DNA of 64,000 bases from Sphaerisporangium aureirubrum. Lineage in GTDB: Bacteria > Actinomycetota > Actinomycetes > Streptosporangiales > Streptosporangiaceae. Both the position numbers and the translations under genes were made by a program. Positions 8,153 through 16,024 of the stretch are shown in pieces (positions within the stretch are counted from its first letter, which is position 1; every line of letters begins with the position of its first letter). The notes beneath the pieces are model-generated. The model searched no databases. It was given only the letters and a program-made list of their open reading frames with translations, and had not been told where the DNA came from. Where the stretch lies: assembly GCF_042658925.1 (NCBI RefSeq), contig NZ_JBHSRF010000034.1:1-64000 (forward strand), read 5' to 3'.

Positions 8153-8626
8153 ATGACCACTACCGCAGATGCGCAGACCGTGGCGGAGCGCAACAAGGCA
8201 TTCGTGGAGGCCTTCCAGGCCCAGATCATGGCGGAGAACTGGGAAGAGGCCAAGAAGTTCCTGCACCCCGAGGTCCGGGTGCACTTCCCCATCGCGGGCG
8301 CCTCCGTGGTGCCCAGCGACCCGGACGGCGTGATCCGGATGTTCCAGGACTCCGCCCAGTGGTTCACGTTCCTGAAGGCCGAGCCGAAGATCTGGCTCGC
8401 CGACGAGAACCACCTTTTCGAGGTCGTCGAATTGTACTTCGAGCACACCGGCGAGTTCTTCGGCGTACCGCCGACGGGCCAGCGTTTCTCCATCAACGGC
8501 ATGGGTGCCTGGCGTTTCCAGGACGGTCTCATCCACGACCACTGGGGCCAGTACGACATGGCGGCCATCCCGGGCAAGCTCGGCCTGGAGATGCCGGGAT
8601 CGCTCCCGATCCCCGAGGCCGGGTGA
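8153..8626 (+). CDS. NTF2-fold SnoaL-like protein
   Basis: A 157-residue protein with the cone-shaped NTF2/SnoaL fold pattern: an N-terminal helix (AERNKAFVEAFQAQIMAENWEEAKKFLHPEV), a strand with HFPIAG, and the FEHTGEFFGVPPTGQRFSINGMGAWRFQDGLIHDHWGQYD end in which the conserved His and Asp/Gln of the family are visible. Members act as polyketide cyclases, epoxide hydrolases or small-molecule binders; SgcJ of the C-1027 enediyne pathway has this fold. Strong AAGGAG 9 nt before the ATG. It is the first gene after promoter B. A 211-bp spacer of C-rich sequence separates it from the P450 downstream. Confidence 0.85.
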   Translation: MTTTADAQTVAERNKAFVEAFQAQIMAENWEEAKKFLHPEVRVHFPIAGASVVPSDPDGVIRMFQDSAQWFTFLKAEPKIWLADENHLFEVVELYFEHTGEFFGVPPTGQRFSINGMGAWRFQDGLIHDHWGQYDMAAIPGKLGLEMPGSLPIPEAG

Positions 8627-8837
8627 CCGCACGACCGGCACCACCCGCACGGAACGCACCATCACCCGTACCACCGCACCAAGGGCCCGTCCCGCCCCGG
8701 CCGGGCCGGTTCGCGCAGCACGCACCGGCCCGGCTCCCCGTGCCACACCCCGGCCCACCGGCCCCCGATCCACCGGCCCCGATCCCCAAGGCCCTCACAG
8801 CCCACCCGGCTCGCACGCATCGGATGGCGAAACGTTG

Positions 8838-10199
8838 ATGCCCGCACCGCGACCACCCGCCCCGGCGGGCCTTCCCCTGCTCGGCAACGGTCCGTCCTTC
8901 ATCCGCGACGCCATGGGGACGCTGTGGCGTGCCCACGCCGAACTCGGCCCGGTCTTCTCGCTGAAGCTCGGCCCGAAGCGGATGGTCGTGATCACTAGCC
9001 CCGCGGACGCCCAGGGCGTCGTCAACCTGCCGGAGTCCACGCTGTCGCTGCGCCCGGTGTACCGCTGGGTGATCCCGATGTTCGGCGAGGTCCTGCAGGC
9101 CGCGCCGTACGAGTCGTACGTGGACCAGCGGGACATGATGCTGCCCGCGCTGCGCGCCAAGAACCTGCCGAACTACCTGGTGTCCATGGTCCATGAGACC
9201 GGCGAGTGGCTGAACACGCTGGGCGAGGCCGGGGTGTTCGACGCGACCCGCGGCCTGGAGCGCCTGTCCATGTCGATCGCGGTCCGGTCGTTCCTCGGCG
9301 AGGACTTCCTGCACCGGTCCGGCGAGTACTTCTGGCGGCAGTACCTCGACCTGGCCGAGGGCATGGAGATCCTGCTGCCGCCGAAGCTGCCGCTGCCCCG
9401 CCTGATCCGCAGGGACCGGGCCAGGGACCGGTTGTTCACCCTGCTGCTGCCCAAGGCCGCCGAGGCGCGGATCGACCCCGACCCCGACGCGTACGGCTTC
9501 CTGGCCCACCTGGTGAGCGGCCGGTACGCCGACGGCTCGCCGGTGACGGACGAGGAGGTCGTCGGCCTCATCCTGTCGCTGGTCTTCGCCGCGTACGAGA
9601 CCACGGCCGCGCAGCTGGCCTGGGCGCTGGTGCTGCTGCTCCAGCACCCCGAGCAGCTCAAACAGGTGGTGGCCGAGGTGGACGAGGCGCCCGCCGAGCC
9701 GACGCCGGGCTCGCTGCACGCGATGCGCCGCCTGCAGTGGAACCTGCGCGAGGCCGAGCGGCTGCGGCCCATCACCACCATGTTGTGGCGCTACACCGAG
9801 AAGGCGTACAAGGTGGGCGGCTACTCGGTCCCGGCCGGGTGGTTCACCGTGCTGTGCCCGCCGATCACCCACCGGTCGCCCGAGGTGTACGACTCCCCCG
9901 GCGACTACGACCCCGACCGTTTCTCCCCCGACCGCGACCCCTCGGGCCGGGCCGCCGCCACGCTGATCAACCTGGGCGGCGGCCAGCACCGCTGCCTCGG
10001 TGCCCGCTTCGCCGAGTCGGAGATGAAGGTGGTGCTCAGCATGCTCCTGCGATCCCACTCGCTCAGCCTGGTCGAGCAGGATCCGCCGCCGTCCAAGAAG
10101 ATGGGCATCTCCCGCCCCGCCTCCCCCTGCCTGGTGGCCTACCAGCGGCGCGAGCCCGCCCTGCCGGTGGACCCGGCCGACGTGGGGTGGCTGGCGTGA
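8838..10199 (+). CDS. Cytochrome P450, CYP51/CYP7-like layout
   Basis: A P450 of 453 residues that begins with a proline-rich start (APAGLPLLGNGPSFIRD) like eukaryote-type bacterial P450s. The heme loop is NLGGGQHRCLGARFAE with Cys386; the I-helix is FAAYETTAAQL with an intact Glu-Thr-Thr; ExxR is EAER. It is distinct from the P450 at 5658, so the pathway has at least two different oxidations. The stop overlaps the ABC ATPase GTG (GTGA), tying it to the exporter genes. Substrate unknown. Confidence 0.92.
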   Translation: MPAPRPPAPAGLPLLGNGPSFIRDAMGTLWRAHAELGPVFSLKLGPKRMVVITSPADAQGVVNLPESTLSLRPVYRWVIPMFGEVLQAAPYESYVDQRDMMLPALRAKNLPNYLVSMVHETGEWLNTLGEAGVFDATRGLERLSMSIAVRSFLGEDFLHRSGEYFWRQYLDLAEGMEILLPPKLPLPRLIRRDRARDRLFTLLLPKAAEARIDPDPDAYGFLAHLVSGRYADGSPVTDEEVVGLILSLVFAAYETTAAQLAWALVLLLQHPEQLKQVVAEVDEAPAEPTPGSLHAMRRLQWNLREAERLRPITTMLWRYTEKAYKVGGYSVPAGWFTVLCPPITHRSPEVYDSPGDYDPDRFSPDRDPSGRAAATLINLGGGQHRCLGARFAESEMKVVLSMLLRSHSLSLVEQDPPPSKKMGISRPASPCLVAYQRREPALPVDPADVGWLA

Positions 10200-11176
10200 A
10201 CGACGCGATGATCGAGGTCGAGGGGCTGCGCAAGTCCTTCGGGAAGAAGGCCGCGGTCGCGGACGTGTCGTTCAGCGTGCCGGGCGGCACCGTGCTCGGG
10301 CTGCTCGGGCCGAACGGCGCGGGCAAGACGACGGTGATCAACTGCCTGTCCACCCTGCTGCGGCCGGACGCCGGTCGCGTGACGGTCGCCGGGCACGACG
10401 TGCTGGGTGACCCCGCGGCGGTGCGCGCGTCCATCTCGCTGACGGGGCAGTTCGCCGCGGTCGACCAGGTGCTCACCGGCCGGCAGAACCTCGTGCTGTT
10501 CGGGCGGCTGCTGCGCCTGTCCCGGCGGGAGGCCGGGGAGCGGGCCACCGAGCTGCTGAGCAGGTTCGACCTGCTGGAGGCCGGCGACAAGGCGGTCAAG
10601 GAGTACTCCGGCGGCATGCGGCGGCGCCTGGACCTGGCGGCGGCGCTGGTGGTGCCGCGTCCGGTGCTGGTGCTGGACGAGCCGACCACCGGCCTGGACC
10701 CGCGCAGCCGCCACGCGATGTGGCGGGTGGTGCGGGACCTGCGGGCCGAGGGGGTGACGGTGCTGCTCACCACGCAGTACCTGGAGGAGGCCGACCGCCT
10801 GGCCGACGCCATCGTGGTGATCGACAAGGGCCGGGTCATCGCCACCGGCACGCCCGACGAGCTGAAGGACAAGGTCGGAACCACGATGTGCGAGGTGCGC
10901 CTGGACGACGACGCCGCGCGTGAGCGGGCGCTCGGCGAGCTGCGCGGCCAGTGGACCGACGCGACCGAGAGCGACGGCGCCATCGTGGTGCCCGGCGGGG
11001 ACGCCCGCACGCTGACCGAGATCGTCCGGCGGCTCGCCGACACCGGGATCGAGGCGGACAACGTGGCGCTGCGCCGCCCGACGCTGGACGACGTGTTCTT
11101 CGCCCTCACCGGCCGCGGCGCCGCTGAGCCCGGAAGGTCCGGCACGTCCGGCGAGGTGGCGAGGGCCGCGCGGTGA
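10196..11176 (+). CDS. DrrA-type ABC exporter ATPase
   Basis: The ATP-binding subunit of a drug exporter, 326 residues. It shows Walker A GPNGAGKTT, Q-loop SLTGQF, the signature YSGGMRRRLDLA, Walker B LVLDEPTTGLDPRSR, a H-loop position occupied by Gln (TTQYLEEADRLAD) as in DrrA, and the DrrA-specific C-terminal domain ending RRPTLDDVFFALTG. It starts with GTG overlapping the P450 stop; an ATG four codons later is an alternative. With the two permease genes it probably exports the cluster product, which may provide self-resistance at the membrane. Confidence 0.92.
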   Translation: MNDAMIEVEGLRKSFGKKAAVADVSFSVPGGTVLGLLGPNGAGKTTVINCLSTLLRPDAGRVTVAGHDVLGDPAAVRASISLTGQFAAVDQVLTGRQNLVLFGRLLRLSRREAGERATELLSRFDLLEAGDKAVKEYSGGMRRRLDLAAALVVPRPVLVLDEPTTGLDPRSRHAMWRVVRDLRAEGVTVLLTTQYLEEADRLADAIVVIDKGRVIATGTPDELKDKVGTTMCEVRLDDDAARERALGELRGQWTDATESDGAIVVPGGDARTLTEIVRRLADTGIEADNVALRRPTLDDVFFALTGRGAAEPGRSGTSGEVARAAR

Positions 11177-11979
11177 GCGCGGGCGCGGGCCTGACCCCGG
11201 CCGCCGTACTCGCCGAGGGCGGGGCGGCGAGCCTGGTCAGGCAGTCCGCCCTGCTGGCCGGGCGCAACCTCCGCGTCGCGCTGAGCGTCCCCACGATCGT
11301 CGGCATGGTCGTGTCGCCGCTGCTGTTCTACTTCGGGTTCCTCGCGGTGTTCCGCAAGATGTTCCAGGCGCAGGGCATCGACTTCGGGCAGTACCTCCCG
11401 CCCGCCATCGTCGTCATGTGGGCGACGTTCACCGCCGTGTCGGCGGCCGTGCTGCTGTCGCGGGACCGGCGCGGCGGCATGCTGGCCCGGCTGCGCTCGA
11501 TGCCGGTGCACGGCGGCGCGGTGGTCACCGCGCGGCTGGCCTCCGACGGCGTCCGCGCGCTGATCAGCATCTGCGCGGTGATCGCCGCCGCCCACCTCAC
11601 CGGCTTCCGCTTCGCCACCGGCCCGCTCGGCGCGGCGGCGTTCGTCCTGCTGGCGCTGGCGTTCCTGCTGGTCCTGAGCCTCGGCACCGGCGCGGCCGGG
11701 CTGGCCGCGACGCAGCCGGAGGCGATCGGCGCCACCCTGCACATGCCGGCCATGCCGCTGCTGATGCTCTCCACGGCGTTCGCCCCGGCCGCGAGCTTCC
11801 CCTTCTGGCTGCGCCCGGTGGTCGAGCTGTCGCCGGTTTCGGCGATCGTGGACGCGCTGCGGGCCGTCGCGGACGGCACGGGCCTCGCGGGCGCGTTGCT
11901 CCGGGCCGGCGTCTGGCTGGTGGTCCTGCTGCTGATCTTCTCGCGAGCCGCGACGCGGGCCTACCGGAGGGCGACGTGA
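11173..11979 (+). CDS. DrrB-type ABC exporter permease 1
   Basis: An ABC-2 type membrane subunit of 268 residues with about six transmembrane segments: 35-65, 75-100, 120-150, 155-180, 185-205 and 240-260 approximately. The conserved cytoplasmic stretch LSRDRRGGMLARLRSMPVHGG and the PLLMLSTAFAPAASFPFWLRPVVELSPVS segment are typical of DrrB. The GTG start overlaps the ATPase stop and the stop overlaps the next permease start, so the three are one translational unit. Confidence 0.88.
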   Translation: MSAGAGLTPAAVLAEGGAASLVRQSALLAGRNLRVALSVPTIVGMVVSPLLFYFGFLAVFRKMFQAQGIDFGQYLPPAIVVMWATFTAVSAAVLLSRDRRGGMLARLRSMPVHGGAVVTARLASDGVRALISICAVIAAAHLTGFRFATGPLGAAAFVLLALAFLLVLSLGTGAAGLAATQPEAIGATLHMPAMPLLMLSTAFAPAASFPFWLRPVVELSPVSAIVDALRAVADGTGLAGALLRAGVWLVVLLLIFSRAATRAYRRAT

Positions 11980-12770
11980 GCGCCGCGGGCGGCGCCGGCG
12001 TCGCGGCGGAGAGCCTGCTGCTGGCGGGCAGGGGCGTGCGGCGGTTCCTGCGCAGCCCCCAGCAGATGGTGCACACGGTCGTGATGCCGCTGATCCTGCT
12101 GTTCACCATGCTGATCGTGTTCGGCGGCGTCGTGGCGGGCGCCGGCGGCGGGTCGTACGTCGCGCGGCTGGCCCCGGCCATCGTGATGTTCGGCGCCGCG
12201 TCCGGGTCGGTGCTGACCGGCGTGGGGTTCTACCTGGACCTGAACACCGGCCTGTACGACCGGTTCAGGACCATGCCGATCAGCAGGGCCTCGCCCCTGG
12301 TGGGCCGGGTGCTGAGCGACCTGACCCGGGTGCTGCTGACGGCCGTGGCCTCCGCGGCGGCGGCGCACCTGGCGGGCTTCCGCTTCGAACGGGGGCCGCT
12401 CGCGGCGCTCGCGTTCTTCGGGGTCGTGCTGGCCTTCGGCTCGATCTTCATGTGGATCGCGCTGGTCATCGCGCTGACCGTGCGGAAGGTGGAGGCGATC
12501 GGCATGCTGCTGACCGCCCCCTCGACACTCCTGCTCTTCTTCTCCTCCGGATTCGCGCCGAAGGACGCGTTCCCTGGCTTCCTGCAACCTCTGGTGGGCG
12601 CCAATCCGTTGTCGTCCGCCGCCGACGCCGCGATCGGGTTGTCCTCCGGAGGCCATCCGGTCGCCGGCCCGGTGACCCACATCCTCTGCTGGGCGCTGGC
12701 GGTGACCGCAGTGGCCGCACCTCTGGCCGTGCGGCTCTACCGTCGCCGTGACCTCGCCACGCCCGGCTGA
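11976..12770 (+). CDS. DrrB-type ABC exporter permease 2
   Basis: A second ABC-2 membrane subunit of 264 residues, a paralogue of the preceding one with the same plan: LNTGLYDRFRTMPISRASPLVGRVLSDL in the cytoplasmic loop and a STLLLFFSSGFAPKDAFPGFLQPLVGANPLSS segment before the last helix. The pair probably forms a heterodimeric channel. GTG start in a GTGA overlap. Last gene of the promoter B unit; promoter C begins 24 bp after its stop. Confidence 0.88.
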   Translation: MSAAGGAGVAAESLLLAGRGVRRFLRSPQQMVHTVVMPLILLFTMLIVFGGVVAGAGGGSYVARLAPAIVMFGAASGSVLTGVGFYLDLNTGLYDRFRTMPISRASPLVGRVLSDLTRVLLTAVASAAAAHLAGFRFERGPLAALAFFGVVLAFGSIFMWIALVIALTVRKVEAIGMLLTAPSTLLLFFSSGFAPKDAFPGFLQPLVGANPLSSAADAAIGLSSGGHPVAGPVTHILCWALAVTAVAAPLAVRLYRRRDLATPG

Positions 12771-12793
12771 TCCCAAGGGGAGCTCCAGATGAC

Positions 12794-12835
12794 AGCAATC
12801 CATGAGAAGGCCACGTTTCGCGGCGAACGTAGCTT
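12794..12835 (+). promoter_or_regulatory. Cluster promoter C: 16-bp element plus -10 box
   Basis: AGCAATCCATGAGAAG (12794-12809) precedes TAGCTT (12830-12835) by 20 nt, 63 nt before the first ABM gene. Orientation and spacing agree with promoters A, B, D and E within one base. Confidence 0.68.
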
Positions 12836-12898
12836 TCGACGTGTGATGTCCCCCGTCACGACAGGTCACATCCCCACAACAGGAGGACAGGGAGAAAA

Positions 12899-13213
12899 GT
12901 GCTCGCGTACATCAACACATTCGTTCTCAAGGGTGACCCCCAGGTGTTCGAAAGCCTGATGGCGTCGCACGCGGAGTACCTCCGGACCCAGGCCGGGTTC
13001 GGCGGGTTCGAGCTGAACCCCTCGGACACCCGCCCGGGCGAGTACGTCAACATCGTCCAGTGGGTCAGCGAGGAGTCGCACGCGGCGCTCCGCCAGACCA
13101 AGGCATTCCAGGTGCAGGTCACCAACCTGCTCGGTGTGGCGGACGTGAGCTGCAGCGAAGTGGTCGAGGCCTCCGCGGATGTCACGCAGGCGGCCGAGGC
13201 CCGCAGCGCCTGA
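12899..13213 (+). CDS. ABM-family monooxygenase-like protein 1
   Basis: A 104-residue dimeric alpha-beta barrel protein of the antibiotic biosynthesis monooxygenase family (ActVA-Orf6-like), whose members oxidise polyketides with O2 and no cofactor, or act as cyclases. Seen: LAYINTFVLKGDPQVFESLM, the GFGGFEL turn, EYVNIVQWVSEESHAAL and a VADVSC end. It starts at a GTG with GGAGGACAGGGAG just upstream. It is closely related to the next gene (shared INTF, GFGGFE, FQ-QVT-LL and ADVSCS blocks), so the two arose by tandem duplication and may form a heterodimer. Confidence 0.83.
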   Translation: MLAYINTFVLKGDPQVFESLMASHAEYLRTQAGFGGFELNPSDTRPGEYVNIVQWVSEESHAALRQTKAFQVQVTNLLGVADVSCSEVVEASADVTQAAEARSA

Positions 13214-13250
13214 CCCCGTACGACCCCACGGCGAACGGACGTGAGATCAA

Positions 13251-13556
13251 ATGATCGCTTTCATCAATACGTTCACGCTCCGGGGCGACCGGTCCGAGTT
13301 CGAACGCCAGATCAAGGAGCATGAGAAGTTCCTGCAGGCCCAGCCGGGTTTCGGAGGCTTCGAGTTTCAGCGATCCGATCTCCGGCCGGACGAGTACATC
13401 ACCATCATCCAATGGAGGGACACCGCGTCCCACCGCCGTCTGATGTCCATCAGGGAGTTCCAGAAGCAGGTGACCGACCTTCTCATGATCGCGGACGTCT
13501 CCTGTAGCCCTGTGGACCCTAATGTCGCGAAGGTCGGCGTCGCCAGAGTCGCGTGA
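13251..13556 (+). CDS. ABM-family monooxygenase-like protein 2
   Basis: A 101-residue paralogue of the preceding protein: IAFINTFTLRGDRSEFERQI, PGFGGFEF, EYITIIQWRDTASHRRL, FQKQVTDLLMIADVSC. The conserved Trp of IIQW and the His-Arg after it are in the places where family members bind substrate. Separated by 37 bp from the first copy and presumably co-transcribed. A hairpin follows 14 bp after the stop, so the pair may form its own short transcript with partial read-through. Confidence 0.83.
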   Translation: MIAFINTFTLRGDRSEFERQIKEHEKFLQAQPGFGGFEFQRSDLRPDEYITIIQWRDTASHRRLMSIREFQKQVTDLLMIADVSCSPVDPNVAKVGVARVA

Positions 13557-13569
13557 CCTTCCCGGGCAG

Positions 13570-13600
13570 GGCCGCCGCCGAGCCGTAGACGGCGGCGGCC
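13570..13600 (+). terminator. Hairpin after the ABM pair
   Basis: A perfect 10-bp stem (GGCCGCCGCC / GGCGGCGGCC) with an 11-nt loop lies between the second ABM gene and the ATP-grasp gene. No T run follows. It may attenuate rather than stop transcription, because no separate 16-bp element is seen upstream of the ATP-grasp gene. Confidence 0.55.
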
Positions 13601-13688
13601 CCAGCTTGGGGTGTACAGCATGACGGCGCGATGTCGCAAGGCGCGAGCGGGCGGGCGCGTGGTCCCCTTTCATAGATAGGACTTCGCC

Positions 13689-14963
13689 ATGTCAGCCGGA
13701 CCGCCCGAGAGACTGCTCGTGGTCGGCAGCGGTTGCCAGGTCTGCCGTGAGTACGGGCTGCGCAGCATGGCCGGGGGGTACGCCATCACCCTGGTCGACG
13801 ACGAGACGCCCACATGGCAGCTGGCCCATATCCGCGACCACATCCCCGTGTCCTTCGACGACACCGACGCCGTGGTGAACGCGGTGCGGGCCGCCGGGCG
13901 GTTCGACGGCGTCGTGACGTACGTCGAGCAGTACCTGGAGGTGACGGCCGCCATCGCCGAGGAGATCGGCGTGCCGCACAACAGCCTGGAGACCGTGCGC
14001 GCCTGCCGCGACAAGCTGCTGACCCGGCAGGCCCTGGACGCCGCGGGGGTGCCGTCCGCCCGCTCGGTGCCGGTCGGCTCGCTCGGCGAGGCGCTGGAGA
14101 TCGCGGCCGACATCGGCTACCCCGTCGTGGTCAAGCCCCGCAACCTCGCGGGCAGCGTCGGCGTGTCGCGCGCCGACGACCCCGCCTCGCTGGCCCGTGC
14201 CTACGACCTGTCCTCGGGGTCCCGCCTCGGCGGCGTGGACGGCCCGGTGCGGGTCCTCGTCGAGGAGTACCTCGACGGGCCGCAGATCAGCGTGGAGTGC
14301 GTGAGCGTCGGCGGCACGACGATCGTCTCGTGCGTCACCGACCACGTGGTGGACTACCCGCCGTACTTCGAGCAGGGCGCGCACGTGGTGGACACCGCGA
14401 GCCCGCTCGCCGACCCCGGCTCCCCCGCGGTCGACGTGGCGACTGCCGCGCTGGACGCGCTCGGCGTCGACTGGGGGGTCACGCACACCGAGCTGCGCCT
14501 CACCTCGCGCGGCCCGCGGGTGGTCGAGGTGAACGCCCGCCTCGCCGGCGCCCGCATCCCGTACCTCTGGCGGCTCGCCTCGGGGGTGGACCTCGCCAGG
14601 GCCGCGGCGGACGCCGCGATGGGCCTGCTCGGGGACCTCACCCCGGCACGCTCGGGCGCCGCCGCCATCAAGCACATCTACCCGGAGGCCGCCGGCGTGG
14701 TGACCTCGCTCGGCGCCGCGCCCGAGCTGGCGCGCGAGCCGTGGTTCCACGAGCTGGTGTGGGAGAAGTCACCGGGCGAGGTGGTCAAGCCTCCGCCCAA
14801 CGGCCTGGACGACGTCCTGGGCTCGATGATCGTCACCGGGGAGGACGCCGGGTCCTGCCGGCGCGCCATGGAGGAGGGGATGCGGCAGGTCGAGGTCGTC
14901 ATCGCCGCGCCGGATTCCCCGGCAGCGCACACGGCCGTCACGGCCGGGGAGGGGACACGATGA
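13689..14963 (+). CDS. ATP-grasp carboxylate-amine/amino-acid ligase
   Basis: An ATP-grasp ligase of 424 residues, closest in layout to the L-amino-acid ligases (BacD-like). The N-domain carries a LVVGSGCQVCREYG start; the ATP-binding part includes YPVVVKPRNLAGSVGVS near residues 143-160, VLVEEYLDGPQISVECVS and the metal-binding RVVEVNARLAGARIPYLW. Such enzymes activate a carboxylate as acyl phosphate and join it to an amine. The stop overlaps the acyltransferase start (ATGA) and an MFS exporter follows, an arrangement like bacD-bacE. It probably makes an amide in the product or its protected form; the partners are not shown by the sequence. Confidence 0.87.
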   Translation: MSAGPPERLLVVGSGCQVCREYGLRSMAGGYAITLVDDETPTWQLAHIRDHIPVSFDDTDAVVNAVRAAGRFDGVVTYVEQYLEVTAAIAEEIGVPHNSLETVRACRDKLLTRQALDAAGVPSARSVPVGSLGEALEIAADIGYPVVVKPRNLAGSVGVSRADDPASLARAYDLSSGSRLGGVDGPVRVLVEEYLDGPQISVECVSVGGTTIVSCVTDHVVDYPPYFEQGAHVVDTASPLADPGSPAVDVATAALDALGVDWGVTHTELRLTSRGPRVVEVNARLAGARIPYLWRLASGVDLARAAADAAMGLLGDLTPARSGAAAIKHIYPEAAGVVTSLGAAPELAREPWFHELVWEKSPGEVVKPPPNGLDDVLGSMIVTGEDAGSCRRAMEEGMRQVEVVIAAPDSPAAHTAVTAGEGTR

Positions 14964-16024
14964 CCGCCGACGCCACCTGGTACGAGCAGGTCGCCGATCT
15001 GCCCGAGATGCCCATCTGGGCCGAGCACATCACACTGACGCCGCACTGGGCCGCGGCCTGGGAGAAGGTCACCACCGAGCAGGTCAGGGACTTCCGCCAC
15101 CTGCTGCTGAGCGACGGCGACGACGCCGAGCTGGTGTCGTACTACCTGGTGGACCACTCGCCGTTCTGGACGGAGAACGAGCAGGTGGTCGGGGTGGACC
15201 CGGTCTGGCCGGGGCCTGTGGTGTACGCGCCGTCGACGTACGCCGAGTACGGCGGCGCCGGGGCCAAGCGCACCGACTTCATCGCCGAGGCGGTGGACCG
15301 CGGCCTGGAGCTGACCCGCGAGTGGGGGGCCGTGGCGCTGGTGTTCAGCAACCTGACGCCGGACGTGCTGAGCCGGTGGTCGGCCATCCGCCCCACCTCG
15401 ATGTCGGTGCTGTTCGACGTCGCCTACTTCGCCCCGATCGGCCAGTCGATCGAGGACTTCCTCGCCATGCGGCCGGGCTCCAACGTGCGCCGCGAGTTCC
15501 GCCGGCAGTGGCGGCGCGGCATGGACGCCGGGCTGAAGGTGCGGCGGCTGTTCGGGACCGAGATGGTGCCCGTGCTGGACGAGTTCGCCGCGCTCACCGT
15601 CGACACCTCGGCCGCGCACGGCTACAACATGTACGGCGCGGACCTGTTCCACGCCGTCGCCGAGGTGCCCGGCGCGATCATGCTGGCCGCCGAGCACGAC
15701 GGCACCCTGGCCGGGGGCTTCCTGTGCCTGCGGCACGGCAACCGGCTGTCGGCGTGGACGGCCGGCATCGACTACCCGCGGCTGCGCAACCTCCACACCT
15801 ACGGCACGCTCGCCTACGAGGCGGTCTCCTACGCCGTGGACAGCGGCGCGGCCATCATCGACATGGGCCGCTCCAACCACCTGTACAAGCAGCGTCTCGG
15901 CCTCACCGGCGTGGATCTGTACGCCGGGGTGTACCTCGCCGAGGACGACTACAACATCCAGGCGTCCCTGACCGAGCTGCACATCCGGCTGATCGCGCGC
16001 AACCACGCGGGACGGCGGCCGTGA
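14960..16024 (+). CDS. Fem/BioF2-like GNAT-fold acyltransferase
   Basis: A 354-residue protein with two GNAT-like halves as in the FemAB/peptidoglycan-bridge and BioF2-like families. The helix FLAMRPGSNVRREFRRQWRR near residues 160-180 is the basic motif of these families, and the C-terminal half contains AAEHDGTLAGGFLCLRHGNRLSAWTAG, the LHTYGTLAYEAVSYAVDSGA helix and the MGRSNHLYKQRLG loop. Fem proteins transfer amino acids from aminoacyl-tRNA; relatives use acyl-CoA. It lies between the ATP-grasp ligase and the exporter with overlapping codons on both sides. Donor and acceptor are unknown, but a tRNA-dependent step fits the aaRS-like gene at 36.5 kb. Confidence 0.78.
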   Translation: MTADATWYEQVADLPEMPIWAEHITLTPHWAAAWEKVTTEQVRDFRHLLLSDGDDAELVSYYLVDHSPFWTENEQVVGVDPVWPGPVVYAPSTYAEYGGAGAKRTDFIAEAVDRGLELTREWGAVALVFSNLTPDVLSRWSAIRPTSMSVLFDVAYFAPIGQSIEDFLAMRPGSNVRREFRRQWRRGMDAGLKVRRLFGTEMVPVLDEFAALTVDTSAAHGYNMYGADLFHAVAEVPGAIMLAAEHDGTLAGGFLCLRHGNRLSAWTAGIDYPRLRNLHTYGTLAYEAVSYAVDSGAAIIDMGRSNHLYKQRLGLTGVDLYAGVYLAEDDYNIQASLTELHIRLIARNHAGRRP

